A program made the position numbers and the translations under genes. Below are positions 7,924 through 16,452 of a stretch of 64,000 nt of DNA, one piece after another. Position 1 is the stretch's first letter. The number at the start of each line of letters is the position of its first letter. Under the pieces are notes generated by a model that was given only the letters and a program-made list of their open reading frames with translations, did not search any database and was not told the DNA's origin. The stretch is from Persephonella atlantica (GTDB taxonomy: Bacteria > Aquificota > Aquificia > Aquificales > Hydrogenothermaceae): positions 744,001-808,000 of the forward strand of contig NZ_JAACYA010000001.1 of assembly GCF_016617615.1 (NCBI RefSeq), given 5' to 3'.

Positions 7924-8553
7924 ATGAAGCAGATAGATTTATCTTTGTATGCCATTACAGATGAGAACTTAATAAAACCTGAAAATCTTGCTGAAGCAGT
8001 TGAACAGGCAATATCAGGAGGTGCAACTGTCATCCAGTACAGAGCAAAAAACAAAAACTCCAGACAGATGTATCAGGAAGCTACGGTGATTAAAAAGGTA
8101 TGCGATAAATATGGTATCCCCCTGATAGTCAACGACAGAGTTGATATTGCCATTGCTGTTAACGCTGACGGTGTTCACGTGGGGCAGGAGGATTTAGATG
8201 TTGAAGTTGTCAGAAGAATAATAGGCTTTGACAGGATATTAGGACTGTCAACAAAAAATTTAGAGCAGGTTAAAAAAGCAAACAGCCTTCCTGTTGATTA
8301 TATAGGATTTGGAAGTATTTTTCCTACAACGACAAAAGAAAACGCAAAAGTATCTGGCATTGAAACATTAAAGGAAGTTATTAAATTATCTATCCAGCCT
8401 GTTGTTGCTATTGGAGGGATAAACCACAAAAATGTTATTGAAGTTCTGGAAACAGGATGTAAAAATGTTGCCGTTGTTTCAGCCATCTTTGGAAGTGATG
8501 ACATTTATAGTGCTACAAAAAAACTGAAGGCAGTCATAGAAAAGGGAAGATGA
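7924..8553 (+). CDS. thiE: Thiamine phosphate synthase
   Basis: Joins the pyrimidine (HMP-PP) and thiazole (THZ-P) halves of thiamine in the cytoplasm. The TIM-barrel signatures are in order: GATVIQYRAKN (residues about 34-44), IPLIVNDRVDIAIAVNADGVHVGQEDL (about 65-95), DYIGFGSIFPTTTK (about 120) and VVAIGGI (about 160). The 209-residue length is typical. No TPP riboswitch was found upstream. Its end overlaps the next gene by four bases, and the three genes thiE, DUF2905 and queA form one coupled run. Confidence 0.95.
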   Translation: MKQIDLSLYAITDENLIKPENLAEAVEQAISGGATVIQYRAKNKNSRQMYQEATVIKKVCDKYGIPLIVNDRVDIAIAVNADGVHVGQEDLDVEVVRRIIGFDRILGLSTKNLEQVKKANSLPVDYIGFGSIFPTTTKENAKVSGIETLKEVIKLSIQPVVAIGGINHKNVIEVLETGCKNVAVVSAIFGSDDIYSATKKLKAVIEKGR

Positions 8554-8777
8554 TGGAAGGAATTGGAAAAAGTTTAATACTTATCGGTATATTTATAGTG
8601 ATAGTTGGGTTACTTATCATGTTTTTTGAAAAACTTCCATTTGGGCTGGGGAAACTTCCCGGTGATATATACATAAAAAGGGATAACTTTGTGTTTTACT
8701 TTCCCCTTGCAACTTCCATACTTATCAGTATATTTCTCTCACTAATCTTTATTATCCTTTCCAAGATAAGCAGATGA
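8550..8777 (+). CDS. DUF2905 family small membrane protein
   Basis: A 75-residue protein with two hydrophobic helices separated by FEKLPFGLGKLPGDIYIKRDNFVFYFPLATSI. The motif LGKLPGDI..R is the hallmark of the DUF2905 family, which is often found beside queA or ruvB in other bacteria. It overlaps thiE and queA by four bases each, so it is probably co-translated with them. Its function is unknown. Confidence 0.85.
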   Translation: MMEGIGKSLILIGIFIVIVGLLIMFFEKLPFGLGKLPGDIYIKRDNFVFYFPLATSILISIFLSLIFIILSKISR

Positions 8778-9787
8778 TTAAGCTGTCAGACTTTGATTAC
8801 TATCTTCCACAGGAGCTTATAGCAAAATATCCTGTTCAGCCACGGGATAGTTGCAGGCTTATGGTTTTAGACAGGAAAAATAAAACGATATCCCACAGAA
8901 TATTTAGAGAAATCACAGATTATTTAAGAGAAGGGGACATCTTAGTCCTTAACGACACAAAGGTAATTCCCGCAAGACTTTTAGGAAGAAAAAAAACGGG
9001 AGCAAAAATAGAGGTTTTCCTCCTAAAACAGATCAAAGAAAATCTGTGGGAAGCTCTGATAAAAAATGTAAAGAGATTAAAGGAAGGTCAGGAGATTATT
9101 ATAGGTGAAGGTTTCAGCGCTGAACTTATAGAAAAAAAAGAGGATGGAAAGGCAGTAGTTAAATTGCTGAGTGATGATGTAAACAGGGATATACACAGAT
9201 ACGGACACATACCACTGCCTCCTTACATAAACAGGGAAGACAGAGATATAGATAGAGAGCTCTATCAAACAGTTTTTGCAAAAAAAGAAGGAGCCGTGGC
9301 ATCACCAACAGCTGGACTTCACTTTACTGAAGAGCTGTTAAAAAAGTTAGAAAAAATGGGAATAAAGAAAGCATTTGTTACACTGCACGTTGGGCTGGGA
9401 ACGTTCCAACCTATAAAGGTGGAAGACATCACAAAACATAAGATGCACGAAGAGTTTTACCAGATACCTGAAGAGACTGTTAATCTGATAAAGCAAACAA
9501 AAAAGAAGGGAAACAGGGTCATTGCTGTGGGTACTACTGTTGTAAGAGCTCTTGAAACCTATGGAAAAACAGGAAAAACAGAAGGTATGAGCAACATATT
9601 TATATATCCGCCTTTTGACTTCAAAATTGTTGATACACTCATAACAAACTTTCACCTGCCAAAATCAACACTGATTTTACTTGTTTCAGCATTTGCAGGA
9701 AAAGAGTTTATACTCAAAGCTTACAACGAAGCAGTCAAAAAAAGATACAGATTTTTCTCTTACGGAGATGCAATGCTGATATTATAG
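8774..9787 (+). CDS. queA: S-adenosylmethionine:tRNA ribosyltransferase-isomerase
   Basis: Transfers and isomerises the ribosyl group of SAM onto 7-deazaguanine in tRNA to give epoxyqueuosine. It has 337 residues beginning MIKLSDFDYYLPQELIAKYP, with the conserved RLMVLDR, VLNDTKVIPARL, AVASPTAGLHFTEELL (about residue 177) and the C-terminal DTLITNFHLPKSTL motifs. Together with queD at 26345 it shows that queuosine-type tRNA modification is made here. It ends converging on the DUF167 gene with a six-base overlap. Confidence 0.97.
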   Translation: MIKLSDFDYYLPQELIAKYPVQPRDSCRLMVLDRKNKTISHRIFREITDYLREGDILVLNDTKVIPARLLGRKKTGAKIEVFLLKQIKENLWEALIKNVKRLKEGQEIIIGEGFSAELIEKKEDGKAVVKLLSDDVNRDIHRYGHIPLPPYINREDRDIDRELYQTVFAKKEGAVASPTAGLHFTEELLKKLEKMGIKKAFVTLHVGLGTFQPIKVEDITKHKMHEEFYQIPEETVNLIKQTKKKGNRVIAVGTTVVRALETYGKTGKTEGMSNIFIYPPFDFKIVDTLITNFHLPKSTLILLVSAFAGKEFILKAYNEAVKKRYRFFSYGDAMLIL

Positions 9788-10006
9788 ACCCTCTATCTCA
9801 AAAACCTTCTCTCTTGATTTTTCTCCCCTGATAAGTTTTATCCGTGATTTTGGAACTTTTAGATGTTTTGAAAGAATTTCCACCACCTTTTTGTTTGCCT
9901 TTCCCTTTTCCGGAACTACAGTAACCCTGACCTCGTAAAAATCCTGTGATATCTGCTTTATCTCTTCCTTTTTTGCGTTTGGTTTTACTCTGACTTTTAT
10001 TTTCAT
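9782..10006 (-). CDS. DUF167 (YggU-like) family protein
   Basis: A 74-residue basic protein with KIKVRVKPNAKKEEI at the start and PEKGKANKKVVEILSKHLKVPKSRIKLIRGEKSREKVFEI, the complete DUF167/YggU pattern (a two-helix, four-strand fold). Its molecular function is not established. It is a single gene on the opposite strand between queA and the small membrane gene at 10030. Confidence 0.88.
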   Translation of the reverse strand: MKIKVRVKPNAKKEEIKQISQDFYEVRVTVVPEKGKANKKVVEILSKHLKVPKSRIKLIRGEKSREKVFEIEGL

Positions 10007-10029
10007 CTTTATTCCTCTAAAATAGCTTT

Positions 10030-10287
10030 ATGACCTTTCTCAAAAATATTACAGCTCTGCTATCAGGATGTATTATCTACATATTTTTTTCACTGCTTGC
10101 AGGTTTTTTTGTGCACTACATAAACCTGTATCTTTTACTTTTTATCTGTGTAGCCATCTCATTTATTATAAATACTATTGTGAATAGATTTCTATTTAGA
10201 CTGTGTATAATAAGGTCTGTTCTTTATGCATTTTTCAGTCTCTTTCTACTTTTAGGAGTGCTTACCATTTTGAGTATAAAAGGATAA
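10030..10287 (+). CDS. Small membrane protein of unknown function
   Basis: An 85-residue, very hydrophobic protein with about three membrane segments (residues 8-30, 33-50 and 60-80). I do not recognise a family. It is immediately upstream of aroK, three bases away, and likely co-transcribed. There is no obvious ribosome site before the ATG at 10030, so the exact start is uncertain. Confidence 0.55.
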   Translation: MTFLKNITALLSGCIIYIFFSLLAGFFVHYINLYLLLFICVAISFIINTIVNRFLFRLCIIRSVLYAFFSLFLLLGVLTILSIKG

Positions 10288-10290
10288 AAG

Positions 10291-10797
10291 ATGAAAAACA
10301 TATACCTTGTCGGCTTTATGGGAAGTGGCAAATCAACTGTCGGGAAACTACTTTCTGAAAAAACAGGAATGGAGTTTGTTGATATTGACCAGTTAATAGA
10401 AAAACAGGAAAAAAGAAAAATCAGTGAAATATTTGAAAAAGAAGGAGAAGGCTATTTCAGACAGAAGGAAAAGGAGATGCTTGAAAAGATTTCAAATAAA
10501 GAAGGCTTAATTATTTCTACAGGAGGTGGGCTTGGGGCTGATGCTGAAAATATGAAGAAGATGAAACAAAGTGGCATTGTAATATGGCTTGATGCTTCTA
10601 TTGAGACCATACTAAAAAGAACAGAAGGTGATACAGAAAGACCACTGCTGAAACAACCTTACCAGCAGTTAAAAAAGCTGTACGAAAATAGAAAAAAGAT
10701 ATACAAAATGGCAGATGTGCACATAAATGTTGACAGCAAATCACCCGAGGAAATAGTTCAGGAGATAATGGAAAAGTGGAAATATATACAGGTATAG
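10291..10797 (+). CDS. aroK: Shikimate kinase
   Basis: Phosphorylates shikimate at the 3-position in aromatic amino acid synthesis. The Walker A loop GFMGSGKSTVGKLL is at residues 7-20, the substrate-binding VDIDQLIEK at 32-40, the STGGGLG loop near 75 and the lid RPLLKQPYQQLKKLYENRKKIY near 118-139. The 168-residue length is typical. Its end overlaps the acpS gene by 22 bases. Confidence 0.95.
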   Translation: MKNIYLVGFMGSGKSTVGKLLSEKTGMEFVDIDQLIEKQEKRKISEIFEKEGEGYFRQKEKEMLEKISNKEGLIISTGGGLGADAENMKKMKQSGIVIWLDASIETILKRTEGDTERPLLKQPYQQLKKLYENRKKIYKMADVHINVDSKSPEEIVQEIMEKWKYIQV

Positions 10798-11156
10798 ACA
10801 TTGTAGAAAATGAAAGAATAAGAAAAGCTGTTGATAGATTTGGAGACAGATTTTTAAGCAGAATATTCACTGATAGAGAAATAAAGTACTGTCTGGGTAA
10901 AAAAGACTACATTCCTTGCCTGGCAGCAAGGTTTGCTGCCAAAGAAGCCTTTATAAAGGCATTCTATCAGGGATTTACTATTAATATACCTCCAAAATTA
11001 ATAGAAATTAGAGGAAATCAGGGAAAACCTGCAGAAATTTTTCTGCACTTTAATAATAATCAGATAGAATCTATTTTAAAACGCACAAAATATACACTTT
11101 CCATATCGCACGAGAAAAAATACTCTGTGGCAGTGGTTATCCTGTACTCCTCCTGA
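10776..11156 (+). CDS. acpS: Holo-[acyl-carrier-protein] synthase
   Basis: Transfers the phosphopantetheine arm from CoA to acyl carrier protein. TGIDIVENERIRKA (residues 5-18) holds the metal-binding Asp, and ARFAAKEAFIKA (about 51-62) holds the second metal ligand Glu. The 126-residue length fits the AcpS family. The start is a GTG at 10776 inside the aroK tail; AGGAG lies 11 bases upstream. There is no in-frame ATG before the motif, which supports this GTG. Confidence 0.92.
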   Translation: MEIYTGIDIVENERIRKAVDRFGDRFLSRIFTDREIKYCLGKKDYIPCLAARFAAKEAFIKAFYQGFTINIPPKLIEIRGNQGKPAEIFLHFNNNQIESILKRTKYTLSISHEKKYSVAVVILYSS

Positions 11157-11227
11157 GTGCAGTAAAAAGTATGCATATTAAAAGTCTTGATCTCTCTTTA
11201 AAGCATAAAATACAACAATGTTATACA

Positions 11228-11244
11228 TTGGCACATTTATTGCT
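11228..11244 (+). promoter_or_regulatory. Sigma-54 promoter of the flhF-flhG-fliA operon
   Basis: TTGGCAC at 11228-11234 and TTGCT at 11240-11244 place the GG and GC pairs exactly 12 bases apart. 15 of 17 positions match the consensus YTGGCACGRNNNTTGCW. The predicted start near 11254 leaves about 15 bases before the flhF ATG at 11270 and contains its ribosome site. Confidence 0.8.
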
Positions 11245-11269
11245 ATACCCAGGTCAAAGGGGGAAGAAG

Positions 11270-12229
11270 ATGAAAATGAAAAAATACTTAGTAGAAAACC
11301 TTCAGAAAGGGTGGATACAGATAAGGGAGGAGCTGGGAGAAAATGCAATAATACTGTCCATAAAAGAGATAGACGGCCGTTTTGAGATACTTGCTGCAAC
11401 TCCAGAAAAGAAACAGGAAAATAGGGAGAACAGACTATTTGAGCAGTTCAAAGCAAAGTTCAGTAAAAAGGAAGACATAAACTCTTTGGAAAAGATTGTT
11501 AATCTTATTATAAAAATCAAAGATTCTAAACTCAGCGAAAGACTGCTCTCTGAAATACAGGATGAAATCCACAAGATTTATCTCCCGGTCATTGAGAAGG
11601 TAAACAGCATTGATGTCCTGACAAAGATAGAGACAGACCCTCTGAAAAAAAGATTTATAAACATCCTTGGGAATATCTCATCAGGAAAAAGCACAACAAT
11701 AGCAAAACTTGCAGCCATTTTAAAGTTTAACAGAGATAAAAAAATAGCAGTTGCATCATTTGACTTTTACAAAGTTGGTGGTTCAGAAAGTCTGAAAACA
11801 TTTGCAGAGATAATGCAGATACCATTTTTTATGATAAAAGATGAAAAAGACCTTATTATGTACAAAGACTCCTTTGATGAGTTTGAGCATATATTATTTG
11901 ATACGCCGGGGAACATAAAAGACCTGTCTGATGTAGAAAAAATTTTAACATTCATCACCGCAAGTCCTGACGCAGAAAACATCCTGACAATTCCTTTAAC
12001 AAAAAAAGAAAGTCTGATTGACAGGGACATAAGCTACTTCAGCAAGTTCAGAATTCATCACCTGATTTTAACAAAAATAGATGAAATTGATAGTAAAATC
12101 CCACTCTACTTTATTCTGTCCAACTACGATTACAAAATCAGTTACATAACAAATGGCTTAAATGTGCCAAAGGATATAGTTGAATCTTATCAGATATTAA
12201 ACGGGATTTTTGAGGTGAAAAGCCGATGA
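11270..12229 (+). CDS. flhF: Flagellar biosynthesis GTPase FlhF
   Basis: SRP-family GTPase that sets the number and polar position of flagella. From ATG 11270 it has 319 residues: an N-terminal region MKMKKYLVENLQKGWIQIREELGENAIILS, a middle helical region, and a C-terminal NG domain with GNISSGKSTTIAKLAA (P-loop), LFDTPGN (G3) and LTKIDE (G4). The open frame extends upstream to 11171, but I chose 11270. AAAGGGGGAAGAAG directly precedes it, and the sigma-54 promoter at 11228-11244 would start transcription after the longer start. It overlaps flhG by four bases. Confidence 0.93.
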   Translation: MKMKKYLVENLQKGWIQIREELGENAIILSIKEIDGRFEILAATPEKKQENRENRLFEQFKAKFSKKEDINSLEKIVNLIIKIKDSKLSERLLSEIQDEIHKIYLPVIEKVNSIDVLTKIETDPLKKRFINILGNISSGKSTTIAKLAAILKFNRDKKIAVASFDFYKVGGSESLKTFAEIMQIPFFMIKDEKDLIMYKDSFDEFEHILFDTPGNIKDLSDVEKILTFITASPDAENILTIPLTKKESLIDRDISYFSKFRIHHLILTKIDEIDSKIPLYFILSNYDYKISYITNGLNVPKDIVESYQILNGIFEVKSR

Positions 12230-13089
12230 AAGACCAGGCCCAGATGCTCAGGGACATGGCAAAAAGTATAAGACCCTTTGATTTTCAGGTTATATCTATA
12301 ACTTCAGGAAAAGGCGGCGTTGGTAAAACAAGCTTTACTGTTAACCTTGCATACCATCTTCAGAAATTGGGAAAGACAGTTCTTATACTTGATGCAGATC
12401 TTGCCCTTGCAAATGTAGACATCATATTAGGTGAAAGACCTAAATACAACTTACTGCATCTTCTCTCAGGAGAGAAAAACATAAACGAGATAATATGGGA
12501 GTCTAAATACGGGATAAAGTTTATTCCCGCTTCCTCAGGATTTGAAGAACTGGCTAATCTCTCTAAAGAAAAACAGATACAGATATTAAATGCTCTTCAG
12601 GAGATTTACTACAGCTTTGACATTATGCTGATAGACACATCAGCAGGTATATCAGAAAATGTTATAAATTTCTGCCTCGCATCAGATAAAACATTAGTTA
12701 TAACAACCCCTGACCCTACAGCACTGGCAGATTCCTATGCAATCTCACGAATTATTCTTACAAACAAACCAGAACATTTAGAAGCAGGGCTTATTGTTAA
12801 CTTCGTAAACGACGAGCAGGAGGCAGAAAAGATACATAGAGGAATGAACAACATACTGAGAGAGTTCACAGGAAAAACAATGAAATATTATGGCTCTTTA
12901 AGAAAAGATAAAAAACTGTCTGACTCTGTTAAAGACAGATACATTCTGTCTGCAAAATACCCAAAATCTCCTTACAGCTTGGATGTTGAACATATAGCAA
13001 GATACATTGTTGAAGGAAAAGTTCTTAAGAAAAAAGAAAATTTCTGGAATAGATTTCTCAGGAATCTAAAAAATCTAAAGGTAGAGTAA
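12226..13089 (+). CDS. flhG: MinD-like ATPase, flagellar number regulator FlhG
   Basis: ParA/MinD-type ATPase that restrains FlhF and limits flagellar number. The deviant Walker A ITSGKGGVGKTSFTVNLAYHLQ is at residues about 24-45, followed by LILDADLALANVDIILG (switch I/A' region) and IMLIDTSAGISENVINF (Walker B). The 287-residue length and position between flhF and fliA separate it from the true MinD at 19661. The N-terminus MKDQAQMLRDMAKSIRP resembles the DQAxxLR activation helix of FlhG proteins. Confidence 0.93.
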   Translation: MKDQAQMLRDMAKSIRPFDFQVISITSGKGGVGKTSFTVNLAYHLQKLGKTVLILDADLALANVDIILGERPKYNLLHLLSGEKNINEIIWESKYGIKFIPASSGFEELANLSKEKQIQILNALQEIYYSFDIMLIDTSAGISENVINFCLASDKTLVITTPDPTALADSYAISRIILTNKPEHLEAGLIVNFVNDEQEAEKIHRGMNNILREFTGKTMKYYGSLRKDKKLSDSVKDRYILSAKYPKSPYSLDVEHIARYIVEGKVLKKKENFWNRFLRNLKNLKVE

Positions 13090-13101
13090 GGAGGAGGAAA
13101 G

Positions 13102-13827
13102 ATGAAAGTCTCAAACAGAGAGAGAAATGAAATCATTATGGAGTTTCTTCCAAAGATTCATTACATAGTTCAGTCAATAAAACAGGAAAATCTTCCTCCC
13201 ACAGTAACAGAAGAGGATCTTGTAAATACGGGAGTACTGGGGCTTATAGACGCAATTAATAAATATGACCCGTCAAAGGGAGTAAAACTGTCAACATATG
13301 CAGAAATCAGAATAAGAGGACATATTATTGACAGTTTAAGGAAACTTGATTGGATACCAAGGAACGTTAGGCAGAAAGCAAGACATATTGAATCTGCCAT
13401 ATTAGAAGTAGAGCAGAAATTAGGAAGAGAGGCTAATCCTGAGGAGATAGCAGAGTATTTAGGTATGGATGTTGAAGAATATATGAAATACGCAGAAAAA
13501 ATATCAAACAGTGGCCTTATATCCATAGACACAAAAGTAGGCATAGACGAAGAAAGTTCAACAAGTCTGTGGCAGATTATATCCATAAATGACGATACAC
13601 CAGATAAGTATGTTGAGGAAGAAGAACTAAAAAAGATCATTTCTGATATAATATCTAAACTGAAAGAAAGGGAAAGACTTGTGATAACCTTGTACTATTA
13701 CGAAGAGCTGTCTATGAAAGAGATTGGAGAGATTTTAGGTCTCACAGAATCAAGGATTTCCCAGATTCATACAAAAACAATGATGAAAATAAAAAATATG
13801 ATAAGCAAGTATCTGACAAAGGATTAA
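13102..13827 (+). CDS. fliA: RNA polymerase sigma factor for flagellar genes (sigma-28)
   Basis: Directs transcription of late flagellar genes. It has 241 residues with region 2 (EEDLVNTGVLGLIDAINKYDPSKGVKLSTYAEIRIRGHIID, about 36-76), region 3, and a C-terminal region 4 helix-turn-helix (LKERERLVITLYYYEELSMKEIGEILGLTESRISQIHTK). The RxRGxIxDxLR pattern is diagnostic of FliA. GGAGGAGG lies seven bases before the ATG. It is inferred to be co-transcribed from the sigma-54 promoter at 11228, giving a sigma-54-to-sigma-28 cascade. Confidence 0.95.
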   Translation: MKVSNRERNEIIMEFLPKIHYIVQSIKQENLPPTVTEEDLVNTGVLGLIDAINKYDPSKGVKLSTYAEIRIRGHIIDSLRKLDWIPRNVRQKARHIESAILEVEQKLGREANPEEIAEYLGMDVEEYMKYAEKISNSGLISIDTKVGIDEESSTSLWQIISINDDTPDKYVEEEELKKIISDIISKLKERERLVITLYYYEELSMKEIGEILGLTESRISQIHTKTMMKIKNMISKYLTKD

Positions 13828-14316
13828 ATGGAGAATAACATTTATGTTCACTATCTGATAAGCGAACTTGAGAATTACATAATTGACAACAAAAAAAAGA
13901 TAGAAAGCATAATAAAAAATAAAAATAGAATATCTGTTGAAGAAAGCGTTTACATATTTGATAAGTTTTCTGTCAGTTTGAAAAAAGCTACAGATCTGAT
14001 AAAAAATTCAGCAGATATATCCGACATTGAAACACTCAAAACTGTATCCATTATATCTTCAGAAACAGTTGCATGGGTTATGTTTACACTTCCTAACGTT
14101 GAATCTACTATTCCCGTCTTTTTGGAAAATCTTATTATAGGAAACAGACATGTTATTGACTCCTTAGGAGAGCTCTTACTGGAAATCGATGAATTTATTG
14201 AAAATCCTTCAAAGTTAAGAACATCCAGTAATGAACTGTATCAGATGATTAATGAAGTTGCTATGTTTTTTGGACATCTTTCCAGTATGATGAAAAAGGG
14301 CACTGTAGAAAATTAG
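13828..14316 (+). CDS. Unknown protein at the end of the flagellar flhF-fliA operon
   Basis: A 162-residue acidic, mostly helical protein beginning MENNIYVHYLISELENYI. It starts on the base after the fliA stop codon, so it is almost certainly co-transcribed and coupled. There is no signal peptide, membrane segment or Cys/His motif. I recognise no family; the position suggests a role in flagellar control or chemotaxis, which is inference only. Its end overlaps the convergent fabL-like gene by four bases. Confidence 0.8.
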   Translation: MENNIYVHYLISELENYIIDNKKKIESIIKNKNRISVEESVYIFDKFSVSLKKATDLIKNSADISDIETLKTVSIISSETVAWVMFTLPNVESTIPVFLENLIIGNRHVIDSLGELLLEIDEFIENPSKLRTSSNELYQMINEVAMFFGHLSSMMKKGTVEN

Positions 14317-15098
14317 CGCCCTCTTACCAGTGATAATCCTCCATCAACAACAATTGTCTGCCCCTGTATCCATTTTGCATCGGGAGTACACAGGAAGCCT
14401 ACAACTCCAGCAATATCTTCAGGCATTCCCATCCTTCCAAGTGGAGTAAGCTTGATAGTTCCTTCTTTTACCTGTTCATAGTTAGGGAAAAGCTGTATCG
14501 CTTCCGTGTCTATAGGTCCTCCAGAGACTGTGTTAACGTTAATACCCTTTGGACCAAACTCAACGGCAGCATATCTCACTAATGCTTCAAGTGCAGACTT
14601 TGCAGCTCCGTGTATGGCATAGTTAGGCATGTAATCCTTTGTTCCTGTTGAAGATATAGCAATAATCTTTCCCTCTCTGCCGTCCATCAGCTTTACGGCT
14701 CTCTGGACTGACCATATAAATCCCATAACAGTTATGTCAAATATTCTTCTTGTTCCTTTTTCTTTTAATCTTAAAAACGGAGCAAAACCACCAACTACCT
14801 CTCTTCCTGATGCAACAGCATTGCTCACAAATATATCTAAATATCCAAACTTTTCTTTTATCTCGTCAAAAACCCTGTCTATATCCTCTTTTTTCCCAAA
14901 ATCTCCCTGGATAGCATACCCTTTAACGCCTTTTCCTTCAATTTCCTTAACAGTCTCTTCTGCTTTCTCTCTGTTCTTGTAGTAGTTGATAATTACGTCG
15001 GCTCCCATATCTGCCAGTTTTAGAGCTATAGCTCTTCCTATTCCTCTGCTTCCTCCTGTAATAAATGCCAGTTTCCCCTCAAGCTCTCTGCATGCCAT
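14313..15098 (-). CDS. fabL: Enoyl-[acyl-carrier-protein] reductase of the FabL-like SDR type
   Basis: Short-chain dehydrogenase of 261 residues with the NAD(P) loop TGGSRGIGRAIAL (about 14-26). The catalytic pair is YAIHGAAK, a Tyr and Lys separated by six residues, which marks enoyl-ACP reductases (FabI/FabL) rather than ordinary SDRs with YxxxK. The segment VNTVSGGPIDTEAIQLFPN and the end GQTIVVDGGLSLVRGR resemble Bacillus FabL. It probably catalyses the last reduction of fatty acid elongation. It is the last gene of the minC-to-fabL run. The alternative is a related SDR of unknown substrate. Confidence 0.75.
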   Translation of the reverse strand: MACRELEGKLAFITGGSRGIGRAIALKLADMGADVIINYYKNREKAEETVKEIEGKGVKGYAIQGDFGKKEDIDRVFDEIKEKFGYLDIFVSNAVASGREVVGGFAPFLRLKEKGTRRIFDITVMGFIWSVQRAVKLMDGREGKIIAISSTGTKDYMPNYAIHGAAKSALEALVRYAAVEFGPKGINVNTVSGGPIDTEAIQLFPNYEQVKEGTIKLTPLGRMGMPEDIAGVVGFLCTPDAKWIQGQTIVVDGGLSLVRGR

Positions 15099-15109
15099 TA
15101 ATCTCCTCC

Positions 15110-15418
15110 TCAGTGATGGTGTTTTTTGTTTATTTTTTCAATGAACTTTTTTAGGAGTGTATCTCCGTGATACCCTTCTTCCACAAGGCTGAGAAACTCT
15201 CTCATCTCATCCTCTGACGGTTCTCTTCCAAGTATATCTATAATCTTTTCATACTCAACGAATGTATCATTCTCCCATCCTTCCCCTATCATGTGATTTT
15301 CAATGACAAATGGATCCTCCACTTTATACCTCAGAGACTCTCTGTATCCGAGAATAAACATGAAAACAATCAGGACTAACAACAGTACTATACCAATTCC
15401 ATAGATAACAAGTTCCAT
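15110..15418 (-). CDS. Small single-pass membrane protein of unknown function
   Basis: A 102-residue protein with one N-terminal membrane helix (about residues 3-25) followed by an acidic cytoplasmic part, EPSEDEMREFLSLVEEGYHGDTLLKKFIEKI, and a C-terminal KKHHH. I recognise no family. It starts on the trpD stop codon (one-base overlap) and is followed 11 bases later by the fabL-like gene, so it belongs to the same transcript. The His-rich end might bind metal, but this is speculative. Confidence 0.75.
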   Translation of the reverse strand: MELVIYGIGIVLLLVLIVFMFILGYRESLRYKVEDPFVIENHMIGEGWENDTFVEYEKIIDILGREPSEDEMREFLSLVEEGYHGDTLLKKFIEKINKKHHH

Positions 15419-16452
15419 TACTTCCCTCCTCTACTAAAATCTCTCAACTGTTCAAGGATGTGATATGCCCTTTTAGAATAAATGGTTTCTTTTGCAAGTT
15501 CAATCCCCTCTCTTATACTGTCCACAACTCCACACACTTTCAGCGCATAAGCAGAATTAATGGCAACAAAGTCTGTTTTGGGAGAGTAGTCTTTTCCTTT
15601 TAGTATATTAAGGGCTACATCAAGATTATAATTCAGCTCTCCTCCTTTAATATCTTCCAGGGATGCTCTTTTCAAACCAAAATCTTCAGGCTTTATGGTA
15701 TATATACTTATCTCATTACCGTTTAACTCCCCCACTACTGTTTCACTGGTAATGGACACTTCATCAAGACCTTCTCTGCCGTGCACAATATACGCTCTTT
15801 CAACTCCAAGATTTGACATAACTTTTGCAAGTGGTTCTATAAGTTTGCTGTCATACACACCCATAAGCTGATATTTAGCATCAGCTGGATTTGATAGGGG
15901 TCCAAGTATGTTAAATACCGTCCTTATTCCTATCTCTCTTCTCTGTCTGATAACATTCTTCATTGCAGGATGATAAATAGGAGCAAACAGAAATGCCAGC
16001 CCTATTTTATCAATCGCTTCTGCCGCCTGCTCTGGTTTCATCTCTATATTTATGCCTAAGGCCTCCATTATGTCTGCACTGCCACACTTTGAAGAAACAG
16101 AACGGTTACCGTGTTTGGCAACTTTTGCCCCTGCTCCTGCAACCACAAATGCTGTTATTGTTGACACATTAAATGTATTTACCTTATCACCACCTGTTCC
16201 GCATGTGTCAACAAGCTTTGACCTGTCTTTTACAGGGACTTTAACAGCTTCTCTTTTCATAACAGATGCTGCTGCAGAAATCTCCTCCACCGTTTCACCT
16301 TTCATCTTCAGTCCTGTCAAAATAGCACCTATCTGAGCATCAGTTGCCTGTCCACTCATCAGTATAGAAAACAGTTTTTCTGTCTCTCTCCCAGACAGGT
16401 CTATTCCTGAAGTTATCTTTTTTATAAACTCCTTTATCAAGGCATCCCTCAC
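15418..16452 (-). CDS. trpD: Anthranilate phosphoribosyltransferase
   Basis: Second step of tryptophan synthesis: joins anthranilate and PRPP. It has 344 residues with [21 protein letters not shown] (about 83-103, the PRPP site), [21 protein letters not shown] (about 118-138) and the [14 protein letters not shown] region (about 190). It is located in a mixed operon with glmU and hisG rather than with other trp genes, as is common in Aquificae. A distant paralogue, trpD2, lies at 59857. Confidence 0.96.
   Translation of the reverse strand: MRDALIKEFIKKITSGIDLSGRETEKLFSILMSGQATDAQIGAILTGLKMKGETVEEISAAASVMKREAVKVPVKDRSKLVDTCGTGGDKVNTFNVSTITAFVVAGAGAKVAKHGNRSVSSKCGSADIMEALGINIEMKPEQAAEAIDKIGLAFLFAPIYHPAMKNVIRQRREIGIRTVFNILGPLSNPADAKYQLMGVYDSKLIEPLAKVMSNLGVERAYIVHGREGLDEVSITSETVVGELNGNEISIYTIKPEDFGLKRASLEDIKGGELNYNLDVALNILKGKDYSPKTDFVAINSAYALKVCGVVDSIREGIELAKETIYSKRAYHILEQLRDFSRGGK

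Noticed and set aside
11171-11269. Longer FlhF start
   Set aside because: It would lie upstream of the predicted sigma-54 transcript start and lacks a ribosome site and FlhF similarity.
13170-13640. 156-codon minus-strand open frame inside fliA
   Set aside because: It is antisense to a clear sigma-28 gene; its Ser/Ile-rich text is typical of a shadow frame.
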